In this document: piece after piece, positions 26,329 to 36,173 of the stretch
Position numbering within the stretch: the first letter of the stretch is position 1
Layout: each line of letters begins with the position of its first letter
Source: Bradyrhizobium sp. S69
GTDB lineage: Bacteria > Pseudomonadota > Alphaproteobacteria > Rhizobiales > Xanthobacteraceae
DNA: 45,679 nucleotides
Direction: 5' to 3'
Assembly: GCF_009766005.1 (NCBI RefSeq)
Contig: NZ_LMUK01000005.1
Location: 32,737-78,415 of the forward strand
Program-made: the position numbers and the translations under genes
Notes under the pieces: generated by a model
The model's database searches: none
What the model saw: the letters and a program-made list of their open reading frames with translations, nothing else
What the model was told of the DNA's origin: nothing

Positions 26329-26705
26329 GCGGCGAACAGGCATTGCAAGACTGGACATTACCAGACTGGACGCGTGGTGAGGCCGCGATCGTCTATCAAT
26401 GCTGCGCGGCCTGTGGGGGCGTGCAGTATTTCCGCCGCAGCTTCTGCGCGGCGTGCGGGGCGCCTGATCCAGCGGACCGGCGCGCCAGCGGCGAGGGAAC
26501 GGTGTATGCGACGTCGCTGGTATGCCGGGCTGCTACGCCGGAGACGCGCGCGCACGTGCCTTACAACATCATTCTGGTCGATACCGCCGAGGGCTTTCGC
26601 ATGATGGCCCATGGCGACAACGACCTTGCGATCGGCGACAAGGTCACCGCACGGTTCGAGCTGTTCACTGGGCGTCTGGTTCCTTATTTTGCCAAGGCAA
26701 AATAA
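26325..26705 (+). CDS. DUF35 zinc-ribbon/OB-fold protein, partner of the thiolase-fold protein
   Basis: This 126-residue protein has a rubredoxin-like zinc knuckle (Cys26/27 and Cys30, then Cys41 and Cys44 in CAAC) followed by an OB-fold segment (GEGTVYATSLVCRA and NIILVDTAEGFRMMAHG). Such proteins pair with thiolase-superfamily enzymes and shape their acyl-CoA site. The ATG overlaps the previous stop (ATGA), the tight coupling expected of a hetero-oligomer. Length is normal for stand-alone DUF35 proteins. Confidence 0.9.
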   Translation: MSGEQALQDWTLPDWTRGEAAIVYQCCAACGGVQYFRRSFCAACGAPDPADRRASGEGTVYATSLVCRAATPETRAHVPYNIILVDTAEGFRMMAHGDNDLAIGDKVTARFELFTGRLVPYFAKAK

Positions 26706-26745
26706 GAACGAAGAGGATTGCGGCGCTTGCGCGAGTCGAACGAAG

Positions 26746-26786
26746 CGATCCAGTACGACAAACAGGAAGCTGGATCGCTCCGTCGC
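26746..26786. terminator. Hairpin after the DUF35 gene
   Basis: GCGATCCAG and its complement CTGGATCGC flank a ~16-base loop about 40 bases after the DUF35 stop. No clear U-run follows, so it may be a REP-type stabiliser rather than a terminator. Confidence 0.45.
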
Positions 26787-26810
26787 ATTTACTTCTCGCA
26801 ACGGCTGGCG

Positions 26811-26912
26811 TCACCGCCAGTAGAAAATAATGCCGGCGATGACCAGCATTGCCGTCACCGCCAGCATTTGCGCAAGCGCTTCCGAGGCCGCCCTTTTGGT
26901 GGCTTCCTTCAC
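26811..26912 (-). CDS. Small single-helix membrane protein (33 aa)
   Basis: A GTG start at 26912 with a GGGAG site (7-base spacing) opens a 33-codon frame. It has a charged N-terminus (MKEATKRAASEALAQ), then one hydrophobic helix (MLAVTAMLVIAGIIF) and YWR at the end. This amphipathic plan and clean ribosome site argue for a real gene, though length gives little statistical support. It is on the opposite strand from the flanking acyl-CoA operon. Function unknown. The remaining gap, 26913-27176, shows no gene. Confidence 0.55.
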   Translation of the reverse strand: MKEATKRAASEALAQMLAVTAMLVIAGIIFYWR

Positions 26913-27176
26913 GTTTATCTCCCTAGACTCGGGCATGATTCAACGTTGCGCCAAAAGCGCGAACGACGATCAAGAGATTTACTCGGAACACCCCACGACG
27001 AGTATTCGCTTTAGACTGAGTCCCCACTCAGCGAATATCGACTGTGCCAAGGTCGAACAGCAATGCGGCGGCATTTTGACTCCGGCGTGTTGCTCTCGCG
27101 TCAGCTGCCGGATAGGGTTTGGCCGAACTAACGTCCGACAAAACCAATAACAAGTTCTGGAAAACCAAGGTGAATC

Positions 27177-27704
27177 ATGGCCCGCATTGACTACAGCGAT
27201 CCCGCCAAAGCCAACGACCGCACGCGCGAAATTCTCGGCAAGAACCGCAACGCCAACATCTTCCGCATGATGGCGCATTCGCCGAGTTATTTCGAACAAT
27301 ACTGCCGGCTCGGCGGCGCGATCCGCAACAAGGGCGAACTCGATCCGGTGATCCGTGAACTCGCGATCACGCGCACCGGCATCCTGTGCGAGGCGCCTTA
27401 TGAGATCGTGGCCCACAAGCGCATCGGCAAGAATGTCGGCGTCACCGACGAACAGAACGCGGCGCTGGAAGACTGGCAGTCCGCCACCTGCTTCAACGAG
27501 GTGCAGCGCGCCGCGCTTGCCTTCACCGACGAGATCGTAAAACTGCGCCGTCCGACCGATGCGACCTTCAACGACATCGCGGCCAGACTGACGCCGGGGG
27601 CGCTGGTCGAATTGCAGCTCTCGGTCGGCTTCTACATCATGACGTCGAAGTTTCTGGAAACCTTCGCGATCGATCTGCAACCCGTGACGGAAGTGATTGC
27701 TTGA
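27177..27704 (+). CDS. Carboxymuconolactone decarboxylase/AhpD-like protein
   Basis: This 175-residue helical protein of the CMD superfamily has the core helix around ELAITRTGILCEAPYEIVAH and the following DEQNAALEDWQ segment typical of the group. The redox CxxC of AhpD is absent (only one Cys in GILCEAPY), so it is probably not a peroxidase reductant. Members of this subgroup occur in aromatic and steroid-like degradation clusters, often with unclear roles. The stop overlaps the TTG start of the next gene, suggesting coupling. Confidence 0.8.
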   Translation: MARIDYSDPAKANDRTREILGKNRNANIFRMMAHSPSYFEQYCRLGGAIRNKGELDPVIRELAITRTGILCEAPYEIVAHKRIGKNVGVTDEQNAALEDWQSATCFNEVQRAALAFTDEIVKLRRPTDATFNDIAARLTPGALVELQLSVGFYIMTSKFLETFAIDLQPVTEVIA

Positions 27705-28144
27705 GCAACGCGGAACCTGAGGTTTCGGTAGCCGCGGCCATCGCTCGATTGCGCGCGGCGATGGCCACGGTCGCCAATGGCGATGTCTCGGCGATCAAGC
27801 AGCTTTATTCGCAGACCGCGGATGCGACCAGCTTCTACGGCTGGGGCGGTTATGAAAAGGGCGCAGCCGCGGTCGCAAAGCGCTGGGACTGGGCCGGCAG
27901 CCACTTCAAGGGCGGGACGGTCCGTTACGAAAACGTTTCGACGGTCGCAACGCCTGAAATGTTCTATGTGACCGATATCGAAACCTTCGAGAACCAGCGC
28001 GTGGCCGGCGTCGATGGCGTCACCGGATGGTCCAACCGGGTGACGCATATTTTCCGCCGCGAAGCAGGCGAATGGCGCTTGCTCCATCGCCACGGCAACC
28101 GGCTGGAAGCGCAACACGAGCCCGCCGCCAAACTGGCGAGATGA
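27701..28144 (+). CDS. NTF2/SnoaL-like small protein
   Basis: This 147-residue protein has an NTF2-like cone fold pattern: an N-terminal helix (VAAAIARLRAAMATVANGD), a TSFYGWGGYEKGAAAVAKRW turn and a C-terminal strand VTHIFRREAGEWRLLHRHGN. This resembles the DUF4440/SnoaL group, which includes isomerases, cyclases and non-enzymatic ligand binders. The TTG start at 27701 overlaps the stop of the AhpD-like gene. No catalytic residue can be assigned, so function is open. The stop faces the convergent patatin gene 38 bases away. Confidence 0.75.
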   Translation: MSNAEPEVSVAAAIARLRAAMATVANGDVSAIKQLYSQTADATSFYGWGGYEKGAAAVAKRWDWAGSHFKGGTVRYENVSTVATPEMFYVTDIETFENQRVAGVDGVTGWSNRVTHIFRREAGEWRLLHRHGNRLEAQHEPAAKLAR

Positions 28145-28182
28145 CCCGTGTCGGCGGCGACGGACGTGTTTTGCGTAGAACC

Positions 28183-29562
28183 CTACAGGCTTCCGGCGAA
28201 AGCGCGGAAGGTCGGGTTGGCTCGCAGGGCGTCGCGGCCGGCGGATATCACGCTGTCGACCTGCTCGGGCGGTAACCGGAAGCGGGTCGGCACGGTCTCG
28301 AGTTCGGCCGCCCGCGCCGGATCGAGCTGATCGAAGCCGACACGTCCGATGAAGAATTTCAGGTCGTGACAGTTCCAGCCGGGACGTGCGCCGAACCTGG
28401 CGCGCTCCGCCGCGGACAGGCCACAGCGCCATTTGATCAGGGCGCTCTGCCAATCGCCCATGGTGCCATCGAAGGCGGTGAAGCTCGCACCGACGCTGGC
28501 ATCGATCGCGGTGTCCGCCGCCGCCTTGACCAGGTCGACACCGCTCGGACCTTCCACGGAATTGATCCAGTTGCCGGAAACGCCGGTCTTGGCATCGACG
28601 ACGAGAAACAAGGCACGGCGCAGCTTGACCGCCTGTTGCGGTGTCAGCGGGCCATAGGGCGTCTCGGCGGACAGCCGCGCGATGGTGAAACCGGACAGTC
28701 CGTAATTGTCGACCAGGCCGCCATCGAGCAGCTTGATGTAGGGCATGGTCCCGTCGTGATAGCGGTTGATCGCCTTGGCATAGGAGCTGAGGATCGGTTG
28801 CGCATGGCGGTCGTCGCGCGCCTTGACGATCCAGGCCGGTAAGGGATCGCTGCATTCCCGTGCGAACGTCTGAATGACGACCGGGGCGAAGGCGACCGGC
28901 ACCGCGGCAGACGCCGCGACGGCATTCGCCAGCGGATATTTCGCAAGGTCGCTGCACATGGCGTTGAAGGTCGTCGCGCTGAATATGAATGGCGTGCGGT
29001 TATAGATATCGGAGGCGTTGATCCAGACCCGGGGGCGCTCGGTCTCATGAAGATCGGCAAAGGTCGCGCCATTGAACAGATTGGCATCGAGCCAGCGCGG
29101 AAAGCCCTGGGAGTCGTTGATGCCGCCGGCCAGCGCCCTTCCGATGGTTCCGAGCGTCAGGTCGGTCTGCAGCCCTTCCTCGGCGTTGCGCATCAGGAAG
29201 CGCTCGCGGAAATCGTCCAGCGCGGCGCGCTTTCGCAAGCCGTAATAGGCGGCGGTCACCGCGCCGCCGGATACGCCCGAAATGAAGTCCAAACGGTCGA
29301 GCATCGAGGCGCTCGCGCCCCGTACCGGCGTGTGCTGCATTTCCGTCAGCACGCCAAATGAAAACGCCGCGGCCCGGGTTCCACCGCCTGAAAACGACAG
29401 CCCGACGAGGTCGGCATCTTCCTCGGCGCCCACATCGTAATTGAGACGAACCTTGTCCGCGAGGCCAGCGCTGCTGCCGGGCTGGTTGACGGGCGCGTTC
29501 TGAATCGATGCGCAGCCGAGCAGTGCGAGGCAAAGCCCGGTGATAAAAACTGCAGAACGCAT
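28183..29562 (-). CDS. Patatin-like phospholipase lipoprotein
   Basis: This 459-residue lipoprotein has a lipobox ending LLGC (Cys17) after a hydrophobic signal, so it is lipid-anchored after export. The patatin domain shows the oxyanion loop GGGTRA (60-64), the nucleophile elbow GVSGG with Ser98, and a later DGGL motif carrying the catalytic Asp. It is thus a Ser-Asp dyad acyl hydrolase acting on membrane lipids in the periplasm or on the outer membrane. Length beyond the core domain is C-terminal and unrecognised. It is monocistronic, and the 278 bases upstream contain nothing coding. Confidence 0.9.
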   Translation of the reverse strand: MRSAVFITGLCLALLGCASIQNAPVNQPGSSAGLADKVRLNYDVGAEEDADLVGLSFSGGGTRAAAFSFGVLTEMQHTPVRGASASMLDRLDFISGVSGGAVTAAYYGLRKRAALDDFRERFLMRNAEEGLQTDLTLGTIGRALAGGINDSQGFPRWLDANLFNGATFADLHETERPRVWINASDIYNRTPFIFSATTFNAMCSDLAKYPLANAVAASAAVPVAFAPVVIQTFARECSDPLPAWIVKARDDRHAQPILSSYAKAINRYHDGTMPYIKLLDGGLVDNYGLSGFTIARLSAETPYGPLTPQQAVKLRRALFLVVDAKTGVSGNWINSVEGPSGVDLVKAAADTAIDASVGASFTAFDGTMGDWQSALIKWRCGLSAAERARFGARPGWNCHDLKFFIGRVGFDQLDPARAAELETVPTRFRLPPEQVDSVISAGRDALRANPTFRAFAGSL

Positions 29563-29840
29563 ACGCCTAACGTCACCAATTGGGGATATCGGCCCTATAG
29601 CCCACGAGATTGCGTCCGGATGATGCCGAAAGCCAATTAAGTCGGATATCCCGGCGGCGTGGAAATATCGTTAACGGCGGTCTCACGGCCGGGCGCACCG
29701 GGCCGTAACCAAAGCCGGTCTGACCGGAATCCGCCCGCAAATGTCCGCTTCGGCGCTTGGCCGAGAGCGGGCACGCCCGCATGTCGTCAGGGCCTAAGAC
29801 GCCTGCGACATGCGATGATCGACCCGATCTGGGGTTCGGC

Positions 29841-31172
29841 TCAATGCGCCAGCGCGGCTTGCCCCGCGCCCACGGCCTGCTCGCGCCTCTGGTCAATGCG
29901 CAAGGTCGCGGCGACGACGGCGCCAACGACCGCGCAGCCCGCCAGCAGCAGCAGCCCCACCGTGAAGTTTCCAGTCAGATCCTTCATGTAGCCCATCAAG
30001 AACGGGCCGGCGAAGCCGGACAGATTGCCCAGCGAGTTGATGGCCGCGATCCCGGCCGCGGCCGATGCGCCGGTCAGGAAACTCGCCGGCAACGGCCAGA
30101 ACATCGGCGGCACCGCCGAGATGCCGATCTGCGCGAAGCAGAGCAATGCCATGATGAGGACGGGACTGGAGACAAGCCCTGATAGTCCGACCCCGATCGC
30201 GGCCATCAGCAATGCCACGGCGACATGGCGTTTCCGCTCCATCGTGCGATCCGAATGCCGGCCGAGCAGCACCATGCCGATGGCGCCGAATACGAACGGC
30301 AATGCCGCCAATAACCCGGTCTGGGTATCGGTGACCCCAAACCCCTTGATGATGGTCGGCAGAAAAAAGGCCACGCCGTAGCCCGCCGCATTCAGGCAGA
30401 AATAGACCAGCGCGCACGACAAAATGCGGATATCCGTCATGGCCTGAAACAGGGAAAGATGCTCGACCTGCTCCTTGTTCTTTTTCTCGGTGGCTTGCAC
30501 GTTCTCCAGCCACGCGATCTCGTCCGGTTGCAGCCAACCGGCCTGGCGTGGAAAATCGGTCAAATAGAACAGCACGCCGAGGCCGACCAGAATGGACGGC
30601 AGCGCTTCAAAAATGAACAGCCACTGCCAGCCGACCAGTCCCCAGCCCGACACGTTCAGCAGCATTCCCGATATCGGCGACCCCACGATGGAGGAGATCG
30701 GAATGGCCAGCATGAAGAAACTGATGACCCGCGCCCGGTAGACCGCGGGAAACCACAGCGTGAGATAGAAGATGATCCCGGGAAAGAAGCCGGCCTCGCA
30801 TCCGCCGAGCAGCAAACGCAGCGTATAGAACACCGTTTCATGCGACGCCCCGGTCGCTGTGCTGATCTGTGGGATGAAGGCGAACGCCGCGGAGACGATG
30901 CCCCAAGAGATCATGATGCGGGCGATCCAGACCCGCGCGCCGACCCGCTCCAGAAACAGGTTGGAAGGAACCTCAAACATGAAATAGGCGATGAAGAACA
31001 GGCCGGCCCCCAGTCCGAAGGCCGCCTCGCTGAAACCCAGCGCCTGGTTCATGTGCAGCTTGGCGAAGCCGACATTGACGCGATCGAGATAGGCAACGAA
31101 ATAGCACAGGATCAGAAACGGGATCAGCCGCCGCATCACTTTGCCGATGACACGTTTTTCCACCTCGTCCAT
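29841..31172 (-). CDS. MFS transporter, anion:cation symporter (ACS) type
   Basis: This 443-residue twelve-helix permease has N-terminal YFVAYLDRVNVGFAKLHMNQ, the ACS-family signature after helix 1. MFEVPSNLFLERVGARVWIA follows in the loop after helix 2, and helix 4/5 has GGCEAGFFPGIIFYLTLWFP. This branch (like tartrate, phthalate and 4-hydroxyphenylacetate carriers) imports organic anions with protons. No catabolic or regulatory gene for a specific anion is next to it, so the substrate is unknown. The start ATG at 31172 fits the family. Confidence 0.9.
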   Translation of the reverse strand: MDEVEKRVIGKVMRRLIPFLILCYFVAYLDRVNVGFAKLHMNQALGFSEAAFGLGAGLFFIAYFMFEVPSNLFLERVGARVWIARIMISWGIVSAAFAFIPQISTATGASHETVFYTLRLLLGGCEAGFFPGIIFYLTLWFPAVYRARVISFFMLAIPISSIVGSPISGMLLNVSGWGLVGWQWLFIFEALPSILVGLGVLFYLTDFPRQAGWLQPDEIAWLENVQATEKKNKEQVEHLSLFQAMTDIRILSCALVYFCLNAAGYGVAFFLPTIIKGFGVTDTQTGLLAALPFVFGAIGMVLLGRHSDRTMERKRHVAVALLMAAIGVGLSGLVSSPVLIMALLCFAQIGISAVPPMFWPLPASFLTGASAAAGIAAINSLGNLSGFAGPFLMGYMKDLTGNFTVGLLLLAGCAVVGAVVAATLRIDQRREQAVGAGQAALAH

Positions 31173-31460
31173 GGCGCTGTCTCCCGTTCCCTGAATTTGC
31201 CGCCCTTGAGCCGGGCTGGCTTGACCCGACTATGACGCGCTCGGGGTTGCCGCGCCAAGGCTTTTTTAACGATGCCATTTTTACGATGCCATGCCGCGAT
31301 CGATTGATGCGCTGCGGCAATCCGAGAGAGGCGATCGCGACGCGCCTCAATTATCGGTAGACGAGCAGGGGCAAATTGCGATCAAACTTGGCTGGCTTCT
31401 CGTGGCAAGGGCGGCTGCGGGCAGACGAGATAAAATCAACAAATTGGGCAGGAGAACATC

Positions 31461-32723
31461 ATGCGGGCTGACGGAAACACATCCCTTACGCGTCATGCCC
31501 TCGCTTTTGTGCTGGCCGGCGGGCGCGGTAGCCGGCTGATGGAACTGACCGATCGGCGCGCCAAACCCGCCGTCTATTTTGGCGGCAAGTCGCGCATCAT
31601 CGATTTCGCGCTCTCCAATGCCATGAACTCCGGCATCCGCCGGATCGCGGTTGCCACCCAATACAAGGCCCACAGCCTTATCCGGCATCTGCAGATGGGT
31701 TGGAACTTCTTTCGGCCCGAGCGCAACGAGAGTTTTGACATTCTGCCCGCGAGCCAACGCGTTTCCGAAACCAACTGGTATCTCGGGACCGCGGATGCGA
31801 TTTATCAGAACATCGATATCATCGATGGCTATGGCGCCCGGTACATCGTCGTTCTCGCCGGCGACCACGTCTACAAAATGGACTACGAGTTCATGCTGCA
31901 GCAGCATGTCCAGCAGCGAGCGGACGTCACCATCGGTTGCCTCGAAATGCCGCGAGAGGAATCCAGCGGCTTCGGTATCATGGATGTCGACGATCAGGAC
32001 GTTATCCGGAGTTTCCTGGAGAAGCCGGCGGATCCGCCGGCGATGCCGGGCAAGCCCGACAAATCCCTGGCCAGTATGGGAATCTATGTCTTCGATACAA
32101 AGTTTCTGTTCGAGGAACTGCGGCGCGACGCCAATGATCCCAACTCAAGTCATGACTTCGGCAAGGATATCATCCCACATATCGTAAAACACGGCCGCGC
32201 GGTGGCGCATCAGTTCAGCCGTTCCTGCGTCCGTTCCGGCAACGATCCACGCAGCTATTGGCGGGATGTGGGGACCGTGGATGCGTATTGGGCTTCCAAC
32301 ATCGATCTGACGGATATTCTTCCCGAACTCGATCTTTACGACCGGTCATGGCCGATCTGGACCCACGCCGAAATCACGCCGCCGGCGAAATTCGTTCACG
32401 ATGAGGAAGGCCGTCGCGGCGAGGCGGTCACCTCGCTCGTCTCAGGCGGGTGCATCGTATCCGGCGCATCGTTGCGTCGTTCCCTGCTCTTTACCGGAGT
32501 GCATCTGCATTCCTGGGCCAAGGTTGAAAACGCCGTGATCCTGCCCTATGTCGACGTCGGCGAGAGTGCACGACTGGCGAACGTGGTCATCGACCGCGGC
32601 GTGCAGATTCCAGACGGGCTGGTGGTCGGAGAAGATCCCGAACTTGATGCCAAGAGATTCCGCGTCACCGAACAAGGCATCTGCCTGATTACGCAGGCGA
32701 TGATCGACGGACTGGCGAGATGA
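31461..32723 (+). CDS. glgC: Glucose-1-phosphate adenylyltransferase
   Basis: This 420-residue enzyme makes ADP-glucose from glucose-1-phosphate and ATP, the committed step of bacterial glycogen synthesis. The nucleotide-binding [20 protein letters not shown] motif, the [12 protein letters not shown] site and the EKPADPP segment are all clear. A left-handed beta-helix C-domain with repeated [13 protein letters not shown] turns follows. A GGCAGGAG site precedes the ATG. The stop overlaps the start of glgA (ATGA), so the two are made together. Allosteric control by sugar phosphates is known for the family, not read here. Confidence 0.97.
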   Translation: MRADGNTSLTRHALAFVLAGGRGSRLMELTDRRAKPAVYFGGKSRIIDFALSNAMNSGIRRIAVATQYKAHSLIRHLQMGWNFFRPERNESFDILPASQRVSETNWYLGTADAIYQNIDIIDGYGARYIVVLAGDHVYKMDYEFMLQQHVQQRADVTIGCLEMPREESSGFGIMDVDDQDVIRSFLEKPADPPAMPGKPDKSLASMGIYVFDTKFLFEELRRDANDPNSSHDFGKDIIPHIVKHGRAVAHQFSRSCVRSGNDPRSYWRDVGTVDAYWASNIDLTDILPELDLYDRSWPIWTHAEITPPAKFVHDEEGRRGEAVTSLVSGGCIVSGASLRRSLLFTGVHLHSWAKVENAVILPYVDVGESARLANVVIDRGVQIPDGLVVGEDPELDAKRFRVTEQGICLITQAMIDGLAR

Positions 32724-34180
32724 GCCCCATTCGGGTTCTTTCGGTCGCGTCGGAAATCTATCCGATCGTCAAGACGGGTGGTCTGGCCGACGTGGCCGGG
32801 GCGCTGCCGATGGCTTTGAAGGCCGAAGGCGTCGAGATGCGCACGCTGGTGCCCGGCTATCCCGGCGTCATGCAGGCGTTGCAAGCGGCGGACGAGGTTC
32901 TCACTCTGCCCCATTTGCACGGGGGGCCGGCGCGCGTCCTGAGTGGCTCGAGCGCGGGGCTTGATCTCCTGGTGCTCGATGCCGCGCATCTTTTTGCCCG
33001 CCCGGGAAACCCTTATTCGTCACCGGATGGTGCCGACTGGCCCGACAACGGCATCCGTTTCTCGGCACTCGGAAGAATAGCCGCTGACATCGGCCAGGGA
33101 TCGATCCCGGCATTCGCCCCTGACATCGTGCACGCGCACGACTGGCAGGCCGGGCTGACCCATGCCTATTTGCAGTATAGCGGCCGGCCGCGGCCCGGCA
33201 CGGTGATGACCGTCCACAATTTGGCCTTCCAGGGACAGTTTCCGCGCGCGCTTCTCGAACAGATCGGATTGCCGTCCCACTCGTTCGATATCGACGGGGT
33301 CGAATATTACGGCGCCATCGGATTTCTAAAGGCCGGGCTTCGGTTCGCGGATCGCATCACGACGGTGTCGCCGACCTACGCGGCCGAAATCCAGCGTCCC
33401 GATGAAGGCATGGGGCTCGACGGTCTGCTGCGCGGGCGGTCGGACGTATTGAGCGGAATTCTCAACGGGATCGATATTTCGGTCTGGAATCCGGCGACCG
33501 ATCCCCAGATTGCGTCCCCTTTCAACGCCGATCATCTGGGGAATAGAGCAGCCAACAAGGTCGCGCTGCAACGGCGATTTGGCCTTCGGGACGCACCGGA
33601 AGCATTGTTGCTCGGCGTGATCAGCCGGCTGTCCTGGCAAAAGGGGCTTGATCTCCTGTTGGAGGCGCTTCCGGCCGCCCTCGGCGAGGATATCCAAATC
33701 GCGGTGCTGGGAAGTGGCGATCAGGATCTTCAGGGGCGTTACATGGCTGCCGCTGAAGCCAAGCCCGACCAGATCGGCGTGTCGATCGCCTATGACGAAA
33801 GCCTCGCGCATCTGATCCAGGCCGGCGCCGATGCGCTGGTGGTGCCGTCGCGGTTTGAGCCATGCGGGCTTACCCAGCTATGTGCGCTGAGGTACGGCGC
33901 GGTTCCTGTGGTGTCTCGCGTCGGTGGGTTGGTTGATACCGTGGTTGACGCGGATGAGCCGGGTGGCGCCAGCGAGCCCGCGACCGGAGTAAAATTCGGT
34001 CCCGTGACGGCCGAACAGCTTACCGGCGCGCTGCGCCGGGCAAATGTCCTGTTTCGCAACAAACCCGTTTGGCGACAGCTTCAGCACAATGGCATGGCCG
34101 TCGATGTCTCCTGGCGTCATCGAGCAAGCCAATATGCCGAATTGTATCGTCAGATCGTCAAGGCGCGTCAGGTTGGCTAA
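32720..34180 (+). CDS. glgA: Glycogen synthase, ADP-glucose dependent
   Basis: This 486-residue GT5 glycosyltransferase has the N-terminal [13 protein letters not shown] motif (Lys18), the HAHDWQAGL segment that marks the acceptor cleft, and C-terminal [13 protein letters not shown] with the conserved Glu of GT-B retaining enzymes. It transfers glucose from ADP-glucose to alpha-1,4-glucan. It is coupled to glgC by a 4-base overlap. Branching enzyme and phosphorylase genes are not in the window. Its stop is one base away from the convergent glsA stop, so there is no room for a terminator between them. Confidence 0.97.
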   Translation: MSPIRVLSVASEIYPIVKTGGLADVAGALPMALKAEGVEMRTLVPGYPGVMQALQAADEVLTLPHLHGGPARVLSGSSAGLDLLVLDAAHLFARPGNPYSSPDGADWPDNGIRFSALGRIAADIGQGSIPAFAPDIVHAHDWQAGLTHAYLQYSGRPRPGTVMTVHNLAFQGQFPRALLEQIGLPSHSFDIDGVEYYGAIGFLKAGLRFADRITTVSPTYAAEIQRPDEGMGLDGLLRGRSDVLSGILNGIDISVWNPATDPQIASPFNADHLGNRAANKVALQRRFGLRDAPEALLLGVISRLSWQKGLDLLLEALPAALGEDIQIAVLGSGDQDLQGRYMAAAEAKPDQIGVSIAYDESLAHLIQAGADALVVPSRFEPCGLTQLCALRYGAVPVVSRVGGLVDTVVDADEPGGASEPATGVKFGPVTAEQLTGALRRANVLFRNKPVWRQLQHNGMAVDVSWRHRASQYAELYRQIVKARQVG

Positions 34181-34181
34181 T

Positions 34182-36041
34182 TTAGCTCGCCGTCAGGACG
34201 CTCACCTTGGTGTTGGCCACGATCAGGCGATCGGCGAGCAATTGCGCTAGATTGTGCATGATGCGTTCGCCGACCCGCGGCCGTTGTTCGCGAAAGCGCT
34301 GGAAATCGGCCAGCGGCACTTCAAGGGCGGTGACGGATTTATCGGCCAGCACATCGGCGGAGCGATGCGCCTCCAATAGCGCCATTTCGCCAAACGCCAT
34401 GCCTGCGGTGAGCGTGGCGATCCGGACGCCGTTCGGCAGCCGGACATGGACGATGCCGCTTTTGAGGAAGAACAGCGACAGCGGCGGCTCGCTGGCGGCG
34501 ATGATGGTAGTACCCGCTTCGTAGTTTCGGATCGTACCTAGCGACGCGAGATCGGTGAGTTCCTGCGCGCTCAATCCCGCGAGCAATGGTTGTTCGGACA
34601 GTTCGGTCATTGCATGGGAGTCGATCGCGCCGCTGTAGCGGTAGACGATCTGGTCCTCGGCCCATTCGATGCAATCGTCGAGCAGCCGGAAGTTACGTAG
34701 GTTCGAAATCCCCTCGGTCCATTCAGCGATCGCCTGCCATGTCGGTGACGATCGTTCGATGCCGGACAGGATCGCGGTGACATTGAAAGCCGCGAGTTCG
34801 CGAAAGCCTTCGGCGAGCAGACGACCGGCCGGCCGCGTGATCACGGCAACGCGTCGCAGGTCGAAAATAATGAAGGACGGCCGTGGCTTGGCCGCGATCT
34901 GCCGCGACACATAGTCGATGTTGGCGAATGTCAGCGTGCCCATCAATTCGATGATGCGGACGTCATGATGATGGGCGGCGAGCAGCCGCTGCTCATGCGG
35001 GCGACGGCTGCGGCGCGACGGGCTTTGCCCGAGGTCGTAATCAGCGATGATGCTGTTGCGGGCGTTGTCGTTGCGATTCATCATGTGCAGGTCGTAATGC
35101 GACGAAAGCGCTTCGCAGACCTTGATGCCGCGCACGCTGTTGCCGTGCTTGTCGAGTTTCGGCGAATAGCTGCCGAGCCCGAGCCGCGCCGGCAGCGACG
35201 CCAGGATGCCGCCGCCAACGCCGCTCTTGGCGGGAATGCCGACGCGATAGATCCATTCGCCGGCGTAGTCGTACATGCCGGAACTGGTCATCACCGAAAG
35301 CGTTCGCGAGATCGCGTAGGGGGTCATGACCTGCTCGCCGGTCACGGGATTGATGCCGCGATTGGCCAATGTAGCCGCCATCACCGCAATATCTCGCGCC
35401 GTCACCAGTACCGAGCATTGCCGAAAATAGACATCCAGCACCGCGTTGACGTCGTCGGTCACGACGCCCGAATTGCGCAAGAGATAACCGATCGCGCGAT
35501 TGCGGTCGCCTGTCGCGCTTTCCGACGCATAGACCGCTTCGTCCATCGAAAGTTCGCGCCCGGCGAACCGTCCCAGCGCCTGGCGGATATAGTCGAAGGC
35601 GCCGGCGCCCTTGGATTCATGGATCAGGCCGGAGCATGCGATCGCGCCGGCGTTGACCATCGGGTTGAAGGGATGGTTCTCGGCGTTGAGGCGGATCGAG
35701 TTGAAGGGGTCGCCGGAAGGCTCGACGCCGATCGCACGTTCCACGCGTTCGGCGCCGAGCGTATCCAGCGCTAGCGCGAACACGAATGGTTTCGACATCG
35801 ACTGGATCGTGAAGGGGATACGGCTATCGCCGACCTCATAGACATGGCCGTCGATGGTGGCGAGGCTGATGCCGAAACGAGCCGGATCGGCCTTGCCCAG
35901 TTCCGGAATATAGTCGGCGACGTTGCCGGCGTTCTCGGTGACAAAGTCCTGATAGCAACGCTCGAGGAACCGCAGCAGAGGCGTTTTGGAGCCGGTCCAG
36001 TGATTGGCGTGATGGACCGTGGCCGAAGGCAGGATATTCAT
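34182..36041 (-). CDS. glsA: Glutaminase with STAS and cyclic-nucleotide-binding domains
   Basis: This 619-residue protein carries three domains. A beta-lactamase-like glutaminase (about 1-310) hydrolyses glutamine to glutamate and ammonia. Its SMSK motif holds the Ser81/Lys84 pair and NPMVNAGAI follows. A STAS domain (about 360-465, VRIIELMGTLTFANIDYVS) and a C-terminal cNMP-binding domain (about 485-605) come next, the latter with FGEMALLEAHRSA as phosphate-binding cassette including its Arg. Ordinary bacterial GlsA is ~310 residues, so half of this protein is regulatory, suggesting control of glutamine breakdown by a cyclic nucleotide or a partner protein. Domain calls are from motifs; the regulation is inference. 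Confidence 0.93.
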   Translation of the reverse strand: MNILPSATVHHANHWTGSKTPLLRFLERCYQDFVTENAGNVADYIPELGKADPARFGISLATIDGHVYEVGDSRIPFTIQSMSKPFVFALALDTLGAERVERAIGVEPSGDPFNSIRLNAENHPFNPMVNAGAIACSGLIHESKGAGAFDYIRQALGRFAGRELSMDEAVYASESATGDRNRAIGYLLRNSGVVTDDVNAVLDVYFRQCSVLVTARDIAVMAATLANRGINPVTGEQVMTPYAISRTLSVMTSSGMYDYAGEWIYRVGIPAKSGVGGGILASLPARLGLGSYSPKLDKHGNSVRGIKVCEALSSHYDLHMMNRNDNARNSIIADYDLGQSPSRRSRRPHEQRLLAAHHHDVRIIELMGTLTFANIDYVSRQIAAKPRPSFIIFDLRRVAVITRPAGRLLAEGFRELAAFNVTAILSGIERSSPTWQAIAEWTEGISNLRNFRLLDDCIEWAEDQIVYRYSGAIDSHAMTELSEQPLLAGLSAQELTDLASLGTIRNYEAGTTIIAASEPPLSLFFLKSGIVHVRLPNGVRIATLTAGMAFGEMALLEAHRSADVLADKSVTALEVPLADFQRFREQRPRVGERIMHNLAQLLADRLIVANTKVSVLTAS

Positions 36042-36173
36042 GGTTGTCCAGTCCGCGCGAGGTTTGGCGCGGGCTGATTTTACGCCGCATCGGCGCGTGC
36101 TGAAACCGGCGCGACCGCCTTTATTCGCGGCAACAAAAACGCCGCGTTATCGTTTTGCCCAGAAACGAGGCTT

